NCBI GenBank assembly: GCA_025738555.1
Contig: JAOVFP010000005.1
Coordinates: 5,022,001 to 5,086,000, forward strand
Direction of reading: 5' to 3'
DNA length: 64,000 nt
Source of the DNA: Cyathus striatus
Lineage: Eukaryota; Basidiomycota; Agaricomycetes; Agaricales; Nidulariaceae
The notes beneath the pieces are model-generated. The model saw nothing but the letters and a program-made list of their open reading frames with translations. It was not told where the DNA came from and did no database searches. The number at the start of each line of letters is the position of its first letter. Position 1 is the stretch's first letter. The position numbers and the translations under genes were made by a program. Below are positions 43,597 to 55,544 of this stretch, one piece after another.

Positions 43597-44854
43597 ACCT
43601 CACTAATAATCATGACTTACTCACCTGTTGGACTCCCTTAACTGATAGCAATCAGTTCCCTGATCCTGACAGTTTGTGCAGGGCACTGTATGATGGTATC
43701 ATTGTTCCTTTGGCTCCCCAGAGTTACCTTTACTCTTGCCCTTGCCTTTGCCAATGTTTCTGCCACTTTCCACCTCATATCCAGATCCTGCCACCTCTCC
43801 CAACAATCCCGACCCACTCCCAACATTCATCTCCATCAGATTTACAACCCACAGTACAACTGTGTCTGCCACCTTACTGGAATGAATAGATGGAATCAGT
43901 GCCAGCGAAACATCAAGGTACACAGCATTCTCTCATCTTGGAGCTGGATTTACAGGCCTCGGCTTTGGTCTTGGTTTGCTGGAACTTGTCATATCTGTGA
44001 CAATCCCTGTACCATTGGAGTCAACTCCGGGTTTACTCCGCTTTTAGTACGTTTCCTCTGGACTATGTATACTTGTTATATATTGAACTCTTCCTTACTA
44101 ATGTTTACTTGTAACTGTTTACTTGTTCCTTCCCTTTAATATTACTACCTTGTTCTCCGGCCGCAGCCATTTCTCCTATGACTATAATCTAGAGGCGTAC
44201 TACTAGTTTACCATGTTCTACATTTCATGGAGTTTACTTAACTCTAGGATGCCACATACCCATGAGCATTACTCCATATGCATTCGGACAAAGTAGTTTA
44301 CTATATAAACTACTCCTGTAATGTAGATAGACTTCAGTTTCAAATCAACTACGTTTACACCCTTCTCCCACTTGGGCCTTGAGCCAACTCCGCTATTTTG
44401 CCACTTACTCCGCTTTGTTCTAAATATGGAACTGGAAGTCCAAGGGGTGCAACACACAAGTTGAAGCCAACGTTCCACTACTCCCGTACTTGTTCATCTA
44501 TCTCCACACACCTTACTAATGTTGTACAAGTTACTCCGCTATTAGACTATCTACTCTGAGGTTCTTGTCCCTAGTGGAAAAGAATGGGACATGACAGAAC
44601 TACTCCAGGAGGCTGGAGTCAAAGTTTCTGCCTGCTGGTTAGCCACTCAAAAGGCTAGGAAAGCAGCAAATTCCTCTGAAGACATATTCACTAAAGTGCC
44701 ACTCTTATCTATGATGGGGGTTAGAAAGGAATCAGATGTGTATATGTTCTCTTATTTGAACATTCACTAACCAATAGAATTTCTCATATTATTTTTAGTT
44801 ATATTTTCTCACACACAGTATGACCTTGTGGGCTCAGCCCAAAAAGGGGGATAC
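43597..44854. other. Probable 3' internal part of a family D LTR element
   Basis: No confident gene. 44,590-44,770 has a plus-strand frame (MTELLQEAGVKVSACWLATQ) that I do not recognise. It ends in a purine tract AAAAAGGGGGATAC directly before LTR D at 44,855, as expected at the 3' end of an LTR retrotransposon interior. Confidence 0.45.
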
Positions 44855-45618
44855 TGTTATATCCATGCCTGGCTATATCGTGCCAACATTACCAAAGGTT
44901 CCCACATGACCTTCCAACATACCTGGTTCATTCCCAGAATGTACCCACTATGGGTTTACACTTCCTGACATTCCCACCCGGGAACATACCCGGAACCCAT
45001 TGGGTTTTCTATTGGATACTTTGGATACATAGTTTCTCTTATGACGGCCTCACCATGTCATTATACCATTACTCCTCTCTTCCATTCTCACTTGTATGTT
45101 TCATTATGGTCAATGTAGTTTAGTTTCTTATTCTTCATTCTGAGTGCGTCATTTGTGCCACTACTCCTCTTTGCCCAGTCTTTATTTTGTTTACTTACAC
45201 TTAGTATTCTGTCTCCAGATTTGTATCTACATTTTACTAGTACATACAAATAGTCTTCCAAATGTACTAGGTAGTCTTCAGTATTCATATCAACTCTGTA
45301 CACTTTCTTCCTACTCTAAGTTCCGAAACCCACTCCAGGTTTTCCTTCAGGTCTCTCTCCCACTGCCTAGTGTAGTGGCGAAGCCCCTTGCATACTCTGG
45401 AATGTTTCCTTACATTGGATATCATCTGTTGTGAAATACGAACCATTCCCTGAGGATATCCAGGTGGTGCAGCACATATGCTGAAGCCACGGTTCACTTC
45501 CACACTCCCGCTCCTGTTCCCGTACCCATACTCACTTCGGGTTTCTGTTATAGTTCTCCCATGCCTTCTGGGCATCTTTGCATTCGTTTCCCAGTAGGAA
45601 GGGAATTGGTATGTAACA
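44855..45618 (+). repeat. LTR family D (probable 3' LTR)
   Basis: TGTTATATCCATGCCT to GGTATGTAACA, 764 bp, directly after a purine tract. The 5' LTR is not found in the expected place upstream, so the element is incomplete. Confidence 0.85.
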
Positions 45619-45994
45619 GGCATGACAAGTTCAATGCTGTAGCCAAACAAGCCCTCGCCAAACAATGTCAGCTGACCAATGCATCAGTGGCCATGCATTC
45701 AACATGTGCTTAGTAAATCTTCATTTATTCAACTTCTGTCACCAAACCTTGTCTTTTCTTCACCATTCCTCAAGCTCCAAGCATCGTGTCAAGGGAAGAT
45801 TGAGAATGGCAACTGGGTTTTACCATCATCATTCCTTACTTGACATTATCCTGTGATGGAAAGGATGGTCATAGGTTGAGGACTAGGAGTTGTATTTCAT
45901 ATTATTCCTTTTTTGTTTTGCTCACTCTTTCTATTCTATTGTAGTTCTGCTCTTTTATTGTATCTTACAATTAGGTACTTGATGGCACTCTTTT
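45619..45994. other. No gene seen
   Basis: Short AT-rich spacer between LTR D and hAT transposon 2. Nothing recognisable. Confidence 0.4.
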
Positions 45995-46840
45995 ATTCTA
46001 TCTAGGCAACGTCACGGGTAACCCGTGGGTAGTTCAAGGGCTACCCGTACCCGTACTGACACTAACCTGTACCCGCAGACGACGGGTATATATTTAGCGG
46101 GTACTATGAGTAACGGGTATACCTGTGGATTTGAGACGGAGCATGAAGCTGAGTAAGCATGGAAAGAATTAAAGAGGTGCGATTATGAATGCTTCAATTA
46201 CATCATGAACCTCTGTGCATACCAAATACGAACTCAAGTTCATTGTCTGTGGGCGTTTTCAAGCACGAGTTCAAGTTCGTCATCTATGGGTCCCCAACCA
46301 AATCCACTTTAACCCCTCACAGAAGGCATAGCACTGTCATATGGAACTTGGAGTACGTGATCTAGGTGAGGTTTTTTCCGGATTGGATGTGGATTGGATG
46401 TCTGGAAATGAATGGGGATCAGGTGTGTATTCTTTCTCTTGTATTTCTTCTCTACTTCTAGTTCTCTGTCTTTTCCAGCCTTCATGTGTGTACACTGCGG
46501 TGTTCCTCCATCCTAACAGGTGCTACTCAAGTAACAGCACGTACACCTTCTCCACTCACACCTTTCCCACAACATTCCCACTCCCTCCCCACACCATCTC
46601 ATTTTCTAAAGTTATACACCGCATCCATGAGTCCCACAGCCAGTTTGTGACATTGGAGATGCTCACTTTTTTCATAAACATCTGCAAGTCTCACAGCTCC
46701 GAGTTCATGACATTGAAGATGCCCGAGGAAGCCAGCACTAACCCCTCAGCTCCACCTAGAATCATGGGAAAGACCGTCACCTTTGGTGGCGGCATCAAGT
46801 GTGTTGACGGCAGTGTGTGTACCTACTCTCCCCCCCCTCC

Positions 46841-47510
46841 CACATTGACTGTGCGATGCTGATGAGGGTGGGGGAGAGTGGGCATGGTGGGTACTCGACG
46901 CCACAGAGGGGGATGTGATTTGAGGACGAGCAGCATATAGGCGTACTCGACCGCATGATGCTGATGAGGGTGGGGGAGGGTGGGCGTGGCGGGTACTCGA
47001 TGGAGAGGGATGTGATTTGAGGATGAGCACATAGGCATACTGTGCGATGCTGATGAGGGTGGGGGAGAGTGGGTATGGTGGGTACTTGACACTGTGGAGG
47101 GGGATGTGATTTGAGGATGATTGTATAGGCGTACCCAACTGCATGAGGTTGATGAGAGTGGGGGAGGAAGGGCGTGGCATGTACTCGAGGGAAGGGGATG
47201 CAATTCAAGGATGGGCGCATAGGCGTACTCAACGGAGGGGGATACGATTCGAGGACAAACGCATAGGCATACTTGACCGTGTGATGCTGATGAGGGTGGG
47301 GGAGGGTGGGCGTGGCAGGTACTCGACAGAGGGGGATGTGATTCGAGGATGGGCGCATAGGCATACTCGACGGAGGGGGATACGATTTGAGAACGAACAC
47401 ATAGGCATACTCGATGGAGGGGGATACGATTCAAGGACGAACACATAGGCATACTCAACGGAGGGGGATACAATTCAAGAACGAGTGCATAGGTGTACTT
47501 GACGGAGAGG
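46841..47510. repeat. Minisatellite inside hAT transposon 2
   Basis: A short unit of about 44 bp (CATAGGCATACTCGACGGAG then GGGGATACGATTCGAGGACG) alternates with a longer version that has about 60 bp more (GATGCTGATGAGGGTGGGGG...). About ten short units or their equivalents. The long open frames on both strands are repeat translations. It lies between the transposase stop and the left end of the element. Confidence 0.8.
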
Positions 47511-47602
47511 AAAATACAATAGATATACTGTATATGCACATGAAATTGGAACCCAATTGAAACCGTCTACATTCCAGTTTTGACAATAGCAATAAGATTT
47601 AT

Positions 47603-50600
47603 TTACACAGATATGTGGTCCCATCCTACTTTCAGCTCTTCCAGATCCTCCCCTTCAAGCTCAGCCATTCGCGCAACAGCCTCAATATCAGAATCTTTGA
47701 TATATCCTAATTTACTCCAGCTACCAAGACATAAGAGAGCATGAGTCGTTTGGACAGAAAGCCTGCTACGGACATGCGATAGCAGGAGGCAGCCATGACT
47801 AAAGACACGCTCGACATCTACAGATGTAGCTTACACTCAAAGTTAGTCAAACTAATCTAAATAACAATAAGAAGACTCACCTGGAATACTCAGGTAATCT
47901 AACGCCATTCTCGAAAGGCATGGAAACATCGCTTTACGTTCCCACCACCACATTAAGACATCCTCCGACTTGATATTCTCAGTATCTGTTGACAAGTAGC
48001 GATCAATTTCATCTTGAAGAAGTTCTAATGACAGTTGGGAATGAGCAGGCTTGAGAATGCTATCAAATATATTTGCTTCATCACTCATATCCTTAAAGTC
48101 AATGAAGAAAACCAATCAGTACAAGCAGTAATTAAAGACATAGAGTATAGTAACGTACCGCCTCAGCTGTAGGTGTTCCAGCTCTCATCCCAGATGTCTC
48201 AGCAGCACTTGAGTAGTATAGCCTATACTGAGTACGCAACACCTCCATAGCAGTATCAATCCAGGATTCTTGCCACCTTGCGTTCTTGAAGTATTGTAAC
48301 TTGTACTTAGGATGAAGTACTAGAATATAAAGGTAAGAATACTATACAATAGTGAGGAACAAATAGAATGATTACTCATCGCAATTCTGTATGCCTCTGA
48401 CTCATCTGTCCGTGAATAGTACCTGTTGAGGGTTTTCTTTGCAAGTCCAGAAGCAGTGCGAATTGAGGCAGGGACCCCATGGTCAATTGCAATAGAGGTG
48501 AGCTTATCGTTTATGACATCCATTACCAGAATCACATTGGCAATGTTGGGTACCACACGAGAAAATACAAGGGTAGCATCCTTGAGAATCTACAGTGGAT
48601 TAAAATTAGCCCAGCTTTGTATCGACCCGTGGGACAGCCTCACCTTCAGAATCTTACACATCTCTTCGATTATATGCCACTCGTCCTCATTCAATTCGTA
48701 CGTATCTCACAGGCCATTCTCAACATCACCCATAAACCACATATATGCATGTTTATGTTCGAGCAAGAAAAGAAGTAAGTCATAGGTTGAGTTCCATCGT
48801 GTTCTTACATCATGAGGTATAAGCTTAACAGGTTGTCCCAACCCCTCGAGGCACTCCCTCCATGCAGGCAGTAACTTGGTTGTAGAGTACACAACAGTGT
48901 ATGCCAGCTTCCGAACCTATGTCTATGGTAAGCAAGAATTGTTATTGAAGTAGCAAATACTAATCTACCTTTGCAAGTATGAGCTTCACAGGATGAAGCT
49001 TTCCCTCCATCTGCTTACACTCAGCTTGTGATAGTGCAGAAACTTCATCAATCCAACTGTCAAGATTATCATCATCCCCTTCTGCAAACAATGTGGACTC
49101 TTCTTCAAGTACAATACTCAGATCTGAAGTGTCGACATCTTCCTCACAGCAAAGCTCATAGAACTGGGTGTCTTCGATGGTACTCACCTGCACAAGTTCC
49201 TTGAGCTGAGACTTTGAAACTTGAGATGTGTCAAATTGTCTAATGAATGTTTGTGCAATAAGATTGTTAATGTGCAAAAAGCACCATATATGGTTGACCT
49301 TCGTGAATGAGCCCGGCATGTCATGAAGTTTTGAGATCATGGTATCGTTGTTGGCAGCATTATTGCAAGTCATACCTAGGATCTAACGGTATGCTGTTAC
49401 AATGATTCTATTTGATCTAAAAGAATACTAACTCTGTAAGACAGCCCGAAATCCTTTAACATCTCTGCAAATGCTGCCGCTAAATTTTCACCAGTATGTG
49501 ACCTTGGGACCTCGACGATATCAAGAGTTAAAGTTATCATCTTCCCATCATATTCGAAGGTGATCATGAATGCAACAAGAGCACGATGGTTTGGGGATGT
49601 CCAGCCATCTGTACCGACATGCAGCTTGCTGTTGAGTTTCTAGTATGTTATGCATTATTATATTATCTTTCTTTAACATGATTACTTACTTGTAGTATTG
49701 ATGCAATGCGCTCTCGAGTATGCTTAAATACCTGTCATACATCTTGACCAATGGTGCTGGGGGATGGTATATAGCACTCAGGTCGGCCAGTCTTCATCAT
49801 GCATCAATATCCACGATCATCGACAATACTGAAAGGTCTAAGACTCTCAGAGACCCAGCGCACCATCTCAGCCCTATTGGTGAATCAGCGAAGGTGACTA
49901 TAGGTGGAGGAAGTACATACTGTGCCTCTGTACATGTGTGTTGGCGATGAGAGTATGTCACTTTCCCTACCCCCCTTTTATGGAACGCAGCCACTATTGA
50001 ACTGTCTTTAGATTCAGCCAGAGCCTCACGGGCTTCCTTCACCGATTTTGTTGCCATCGCAAGTTGTAATGTATCCTTACCCCAACACCGGTTGGTGTGC
50101 TTATGCATATTCCCTGTTGAAGATGCATCCTTTGTGTCGAGATATCGGTGGCTCTTCGACATACAGGACTTGGAATAGCAGTGGAACTCATGGTATTGAC
50201 GATTGTCATTATCATGTCCAATCTTCAGAATAGGGTGATAGAAGGCGTAAATAGGTGAGGTCCAGTCAGACATTAGACGCTCTATTGAATGTTAATTATC
50301 TTTCGTTTCAGGGAGTTGTAACATACTTCTTTCATCCTCTGGTGACTCAATGACCTCCTCTTCCTCACTATCATCAGACAACTCTATAGTCATCTTATTG
50401 TGCACAATAGGTGCTGTCTGCATCTTGGGTACTGGTACTGGTTGAATAATAGTAGGTACCATTGCCTGCTGAATAATAGATCATAAGTTATGTCTACTTC
50501 TATATAAACAAATGACTACTGACCTCATTAGCAGCCTGTACTGAGGGACCCTTCACTGTGTCTTGATGCCGTCCAGAAGGGGTAAATCCCTTAGGCTTCT

Positions 50601-50793
50601 TCTTCAGTGGCTCATCCTGTTGAGTGGGTCAGTGCTCGTTTAAGTATAATTGGTAAATTATCATGTATGAGCTCACATTATCACCGCTGGGTTTCTTGCC
50701 TCGCTTTTTTGGAGCTAAAGATGCTATCGCCTCTGCTGCTCCTTCCTTTGGTACTGGAGCACATTCTGAGCGTCTTGCCATACTGTCTGCCAT
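47603..50793 (-). CDS. hAT transposase 2, nearly intact
   Basis: Spliced transposase, different from the one at 3,340. It starts MADSMARRSECAPVPK at 50,793, with a Lys-rich, then acidic N-terminus (IELSDDSEEEEVIESPEDER). A BED-type finger spans FHCYSKSC...MHKHTNRCWG near 50,100-50,200. The catalytic core includes LHVGTDGWTSPNHRALVAFM, GMTCNNAANNDTMI, FTKVNHIWCFLHINNLIAQT (Cys-x2-His) and PHDVRTRWNSTYDLL. The C-terminal dimerisation domain holds WWERKAMFPCLSRMALDYLS, SVDVERVFSHGCLLLSHVRS and LSVQTTHALLCLGSW, ending GWDHISV at 47,603. Introns are 45-65 nt with GT...AG edges. Two TGA codons (near 48,709 and 49,735) stand where arginine fits, so it is probably inactive now. Confidence 0.8.
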
Positions 50794-51099
50794 AGTGATG
50801 ATATGTTAGCCTGACTATCATGTTTGTTGTTGATGTGGGTAGCATAAAAAATTAGTCATCATCGATTGGGGGCTTGAGACTATACAGGACCTCCAGGTGA
50901 ATTAGTAATAGTATGAGGCATATGTTGAGATCTGGTCATTGTAATTCTTGGCTCATAATAAAATGATTCATAATTATTTCAGAGCAGGTATGTACACAGG
51001 TAGCAGGTGTGATGAACCATACCCATACCCGTACCCACAAGTACCCGTACCCGTGACCTGCATGGGTATGTGGTACCCTTGCTCTTGCCTAATTCTATC

Positions 51100-52313
51100 C
51101 AAAGTGTTCAGGAATCTGACTGATCAACTTGGTGACAAGGCAATGTTTTGACTCCAACACCATCTGCTGTTGTCATGCTGCACCTGCAGCTTGGGCTGCT
51201 GCATCCACTCTCAGGAAGGGGTGGTTATGTCTTCATACTAGCACTGTGGATTCCTCCTCAAGAGATAACATTGGCAATGTTGTCTGGTTGGTTTGGAGGG
51301 TTCAGGGATGCCAAGCTCATTTATTTTACTTACCTTGTTCTATTCATTCTGGGACATGGTCATTCTACTTACCACATGATGTATCTTTACTCTTTTTGTA
51401 TCTTTATTGGGTTCTGACAGTGCAAGAGCATGTGCATGTTGATCCATACCAGTAGGACACAGCCATTGTATATTATGTGAGTGCTTTGGCATTCAAAATC
51501 TTACCTCTTTTACAGCTTATTCCTTACTATGCAACAACAAACCACAAGCTTTAAGTCTTATGAAGAGTGTCAAATCCAACCAATGTTCTGTCAAATATTC
51601 TCCAATAAGCTAAGTATTCAATCACTTGCTGAGTACTAATGTTCTTTCCTGTTTCTAGTTCTGTAGCCAACAAAGTGGGACTACACTTGCTAAGTGTGCC
51701 TTAACTCATTCTTCCACAACACTACTATAGCACATGTGACATGTACATAAGTAGTAATGAAATTAGCACATATTAGCCTCCAAAGGTTTCCAAATATCAA
51801 AATTATATGCCATATTTTAATCAAATTCTGCAGAATATTTTGGCCCTGCACTTTATGTGTAAAAGGCATGTTATGGATGTGAGGCTGTGATATATAGAGG
51901 AATAATTATCTAACCTATGTGCAATATTGCAATCTGTAGGGGGATGCTTAGGGGGCACTGAATCCAGCATCATAGGAATATTTTTGGCTTCAATAGGGGG
52001 ATACTAGCCAAAGTGTATCCAACCTTTGTCAGAATTTCGCCCATTTATAGGGGGATTCATATCTAAGTTTTGGTGGAATTATCCAGGGTTCTGAGATACC
52101 CCACGCCAGTCATGTGACGCCAGCGTGAGATCGGCGATAGGCGGGACGGCTACCGGACTAGATTTGTCGAAGGTTTGTCTTTGTTTTGAACTCTCTGTAA
52201 TGCTAGATAGGTCTTTGTAAGCTACCCGTCTGTCTCGTAGGTTACAGTTCCCCGCTACTTACCAGTTACCTTGTCTTCCTATCGCTCGTGAATCGCCAAT
52301 ATCGCCGTCCCTC
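51100..52313. other. Intergenic boundary between repeats and genes
   Basis: 51,100-52,080 is AT-rich and CpG-poor; 51,935-52,070 repeats the word TAGGGGGA four times. From about 52,090 CpG becomes frequent (GACGCCAGCGTGAGATCGGCG). The last 200 bp are the promoter and 5' leader of the next gene; CTACCCGTCTGTCTCG and other pyrimidine-rich stretches there are typical of basidiomycete promoters. Confidence 0.55.
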
Positions 52314-55300
52314 ATGTCCGCAACTCCTGGAGTACTGTAAGATATTTGCTTGAGGTACTAAACGCATTTCTTTAATGGTGTCTTTACAGGACCAAGAAGA
52401 TTAGAATAACGGGTTAGTGATTATTGGTTCACGTCCGGACTTCGACTAATCTCTTAACAGTGGTCGCAGCAGACGGCCTTTCAAAGCGCGATGTATTTCG
52501 ACTGCCAGACCCTTTCGCTGTGATTACGGTGGACGCTGAACAAACCCATACGACAAGCGTGATAAAGAAAACTCTTAATCCCTACTGGAACGAAAGCTTC
52601 GACATGTACGTCCGTCCACTGGTACCATATTCTGTTGCAACTAATAATTGCCTTGTCTGCAGCACAGTTAAAGATTCCTCCGTGGTTGCGGTTCAAATAT
52701 TTGACCAGCGCAAGTTCAAACGACGAGATCAAGGGTTCTTAGGTGTCGTCAATGTTCGTGTGAGTGATGTGCTCGACTTGGAGCTCGATGGTCATGGTTA
52801 GCTTCTATTTTATGCTGCTCAATGTTCCAATTTCTGACCTAATGCTGTAGAAATGTTGACGTTGGACCTGAAGAAATCGAACGATAACCTGGTAGTGCAC
52901 GGTAAACTGATCATTTACCTTTCCACCAATGTCACGCAGCCCATTTCAAATCCCGGTCCGTCTCAAGTTTCGGGCCTCGCTACTGCACTGTCTGACATGA
53001 CCATGAACCCGTCCGGTTCAAGCACTTCAAATCTTACTTTACAACCATCCACTTCAAGTAGCACTGCCTTGTCTCGTACCTCTAGCTCCCACGCTGCGGA
53101 AAATACAAGTCCCACTCTCGTTTCGATGCCTGTGCCGAGTGGAGCCACTCCTGCCCTACCTGCGCCGCAGCAAGATACACAAACTCAGCCGTCAGTAGGC
53201 TCCTCGCATTCTACAACTGCTGCTGGCAGCATTACATCAGGCTCGTTTTCAGCTACTTCTGCATCAAACACACCTACCTCCCAGCCACAAGGTGCAACTT
53301 CGCCGGGGGCGTCGGTTCAGAGTACCCAAACACGTAATTTTAACCCCAATGTCGACCAATATGGGCCATTACCCATGGGCTGGGAAAGGCGTATTGACCC
53401 TCTTGGGCGTACCTACTATGTTGATCATAATACCCGCACCACCACTTGGAATAGACCTTCTCCTAACGCAACAGTGAACCACAACACACAGGATACAGAA
53501 ACCAATGCTGCTCGCGATCAGCATTCCCGACGAATTTTAGCCGATGATCTCCTGGAGGCAAATAATAACAGAAACAGCACTAATTCAACGCCGACTGTTC
53601 CTGCAACTATATCTACCACAAATACAACTACAGTAGGGACTGGTGCATTACCTAACGGTTGGGAAGAGCGATACACGCCGGAGGGTAGACCATATTACGT
53701 CGACCATAATACTCGTACAACTACATGGGTGGATCCTCGGCGCCAGACTGTTATTCGTGTGATGGGACCAGGGGGCACTGGTAGCGCATTGCAACCACAA
53801 ACTATTTCACAGCTTGGACCTTTACCATCAGGGTGGGAAATGCGCCTCACCTCTACAGCTCGCGTATATTTTGTCGATCATAACACGAAAACTACCACCT
53901 GGGATGATCCCCGCCTACCTTCAACATTGGATGCCAATGTTCCCCAATACAAGCGTGATTTCCGCAGGAAACTTATTTATTTCCGAAGCCAACCAGCAAT
54001 GCGTGCTCAGCCCGGTAACTGTCAAATTAAGATCCGGCGGAATCACATATTCGAGGATAGCTACGCTGAAATTATGCGACAAACTCCCAATGATCTTAAG
54101 AAAAGATTGATGATTAAATTCGATGGTGAAGATGGACTCGATTATGGAGGACTTTCGAGGTAAGAATTTCGTCACCCCTTCCCCCTCCCCCGATTGATGG
54201 AGGACTAACTTATTTTAAGGGAATTCTTCTTTCTTCTGTCTCATGAGATGTTCAACCCCTTTTACTGCCTCTTCGAATATTCGGCCCATGACAACTACAC
54301 TCTTCAGATAAACCCTGCCTCGGGTGTAAACCCAGAGCATCTTAACTACTTCAAGTTTATTGGGCGATGTCTAGGACTAGGAATATTTCATCGCAGATTC
54401 TTGGATGCTTACTTTATTGTTAGCTTTTATAAAATGATTTTGAAAAAGAAGGTCACATTAGCAGACTTGGAGAGTGTCGATGCAGAACTTCACCGTGGAA
54501 TGACGTGGATGTTGTAAGTATTATTATTATTATAAATAAGTCAGTTTTATTGTTGCTAAACTATTCCATGTTCTAGAGAAAACGACATTACGGACGTCAT
54601 CGATGAAACTTTCACAACTACAGAAGAACGATTCGGTGAAATGGTCACTATCGAACTTAAACCTGGAGGAGAGGATGTACCTGTGACGGAAGAAAACAAG
54701 AAAGAATATGTTGATTTGGTAGTCGAATATCGTATATCCAAGCGTGTGAAGGAACAGTTCGAGGCCTTCATGTCTGGATTTAGCGAGCTAATTCCTCAGG
54801 ACCTTATCACAGTATTCGATGAGAGAGAATTAGAATTGCTTATTGGCGGCATGTCCGAAATTGATGTGTATGTATTCTTGATTTTTATCGCCGAGGTCAC
54901 TTTAGCTGAAGTTGTAAACAGAGATGATTGGACCAAATTTACCGATTATCGTGGATACGAGGTTAATGATGAAGTCATCCAGTGGTTCTGGAAATGTGTA
55001 CGCAGCTGGCCACCTGAAAGAAAGTCTCGTCTTCTGCAGTTTGCGACAGGCACGTCTCGTATTCCAGTTAATGGTTTTAAGGATCTTCAAGGTTCCGATG
55101 GACCCAGAAGGTTTACAATTGAGAAGTCTGGAGATCCATCGCAGCTTCCGAAGAGTCACACTTGCTTTAACCGTATAGACCTTCCGCCATACAAAGACTA
55201 CGCTAGCTTGGAACAGAAATTAACACTCGCAGTCGAGTAAGGAATTCATTTATTTCAAGAAAAACTTGTACTGACCCTTCTTTCTTACAGGGAGACCGTT

Positions 55301-55318
55301 GGTTTTGGTCAAGAATAA
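52314..55318 (+). CDS. RSP5: HECT E3 ubiquitin ligase, Rsp5/NEDD4 type
   Basis: Ubiquitin ligase that binds PY-motif proteins through its WW domains, acting on membrane protein sorting, endocytosis and transcription factor control. Nine exons: 52,314-52,336, 52,390-52,412, 52,461-52,605, 52,663-52,796, 52,851-54,159, 54,220-54,513, 54,577-54,867, 54,922-55,236, 55,291-55,318, giving 853 residues. C2 domain about 8-110 ([40 protein letters not shown]). A Ser/Thr-rich linker follows. Three WW domains lie near 280, 372 and 430 ([24 protein letters not shown], each ending TTTW). The HECT domain runs from about 500; catalytic Cys821 is in [13 protein letters not shown], 32 residues from the end as in yeast Rsp5. 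It ends ETVGFGQE. Every exon joins in frame with no stop, so the gene looks functional. Confidence 0.95.
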
Positions 55319-55544
55319 GCCCATTAAAGAAAGATGTTTGGTTTTTATATTGATTTCGTTACCATGATGTATCCTATATGATTCTCTACTTCTGCCCAAC
55401 GAAGTCATGGCTATTATTTACGTTTATTCAATTCCCTACAGCTAATTTCATTGAATCAGTTTAGCGCTTTTCAAATGCAAAGGCAATGTAAATATCTAAA
55501 CAGAAGTATTAAATTACTTTATCTGTTGCTATCAAATAAAACGA
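55319..55544. terminator. Shared 3' region of convergent genes
   Basis: 226 bp between the RSP5-like stop and the ABD1-like stop. AT-rich, with AATAAA-like words on the plus strand (CAAATAAAACG near 55,533) and A-rich tracts that can serve both polyadenylation sites. The two transcripts probably overlap or nearly so. Confidence 0.4.

Larger units (their letters stand above)
46003..51091 (-). mobile_element. hAT transposon 2, complete
   Basis: The flanks are a perfect 8-bp duplication ATTCTATC (45,995-46,002 and 51,092-51,099). The ends are imperfect inverted repeats, TAGGCAACGTCACGGGTA at 46,003 and the complement of TAGGCAAGAGCAAGGGTA ending at 51,091, followed inwards by GGGTACGGGTA subterminal repeats (46,020-46,120 and 51,015-51,070). 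It carries one spliced transposase gene on the minus strand and a minisatellite. This is the best preserved element in the window. Confidence 0.88.

Noticed and set aside
46341..46862. 173-residue plus-strand frame in hAT 2
   Set aside because: No motif; it ends in the minisatellite. A small accessory gene of the element cannot be excluded, but nothing supports it.
46823..47539. Pro/His-rich frames of up to 238 residues
   Set aside because: Minisatellite translations, open in several frames at once.
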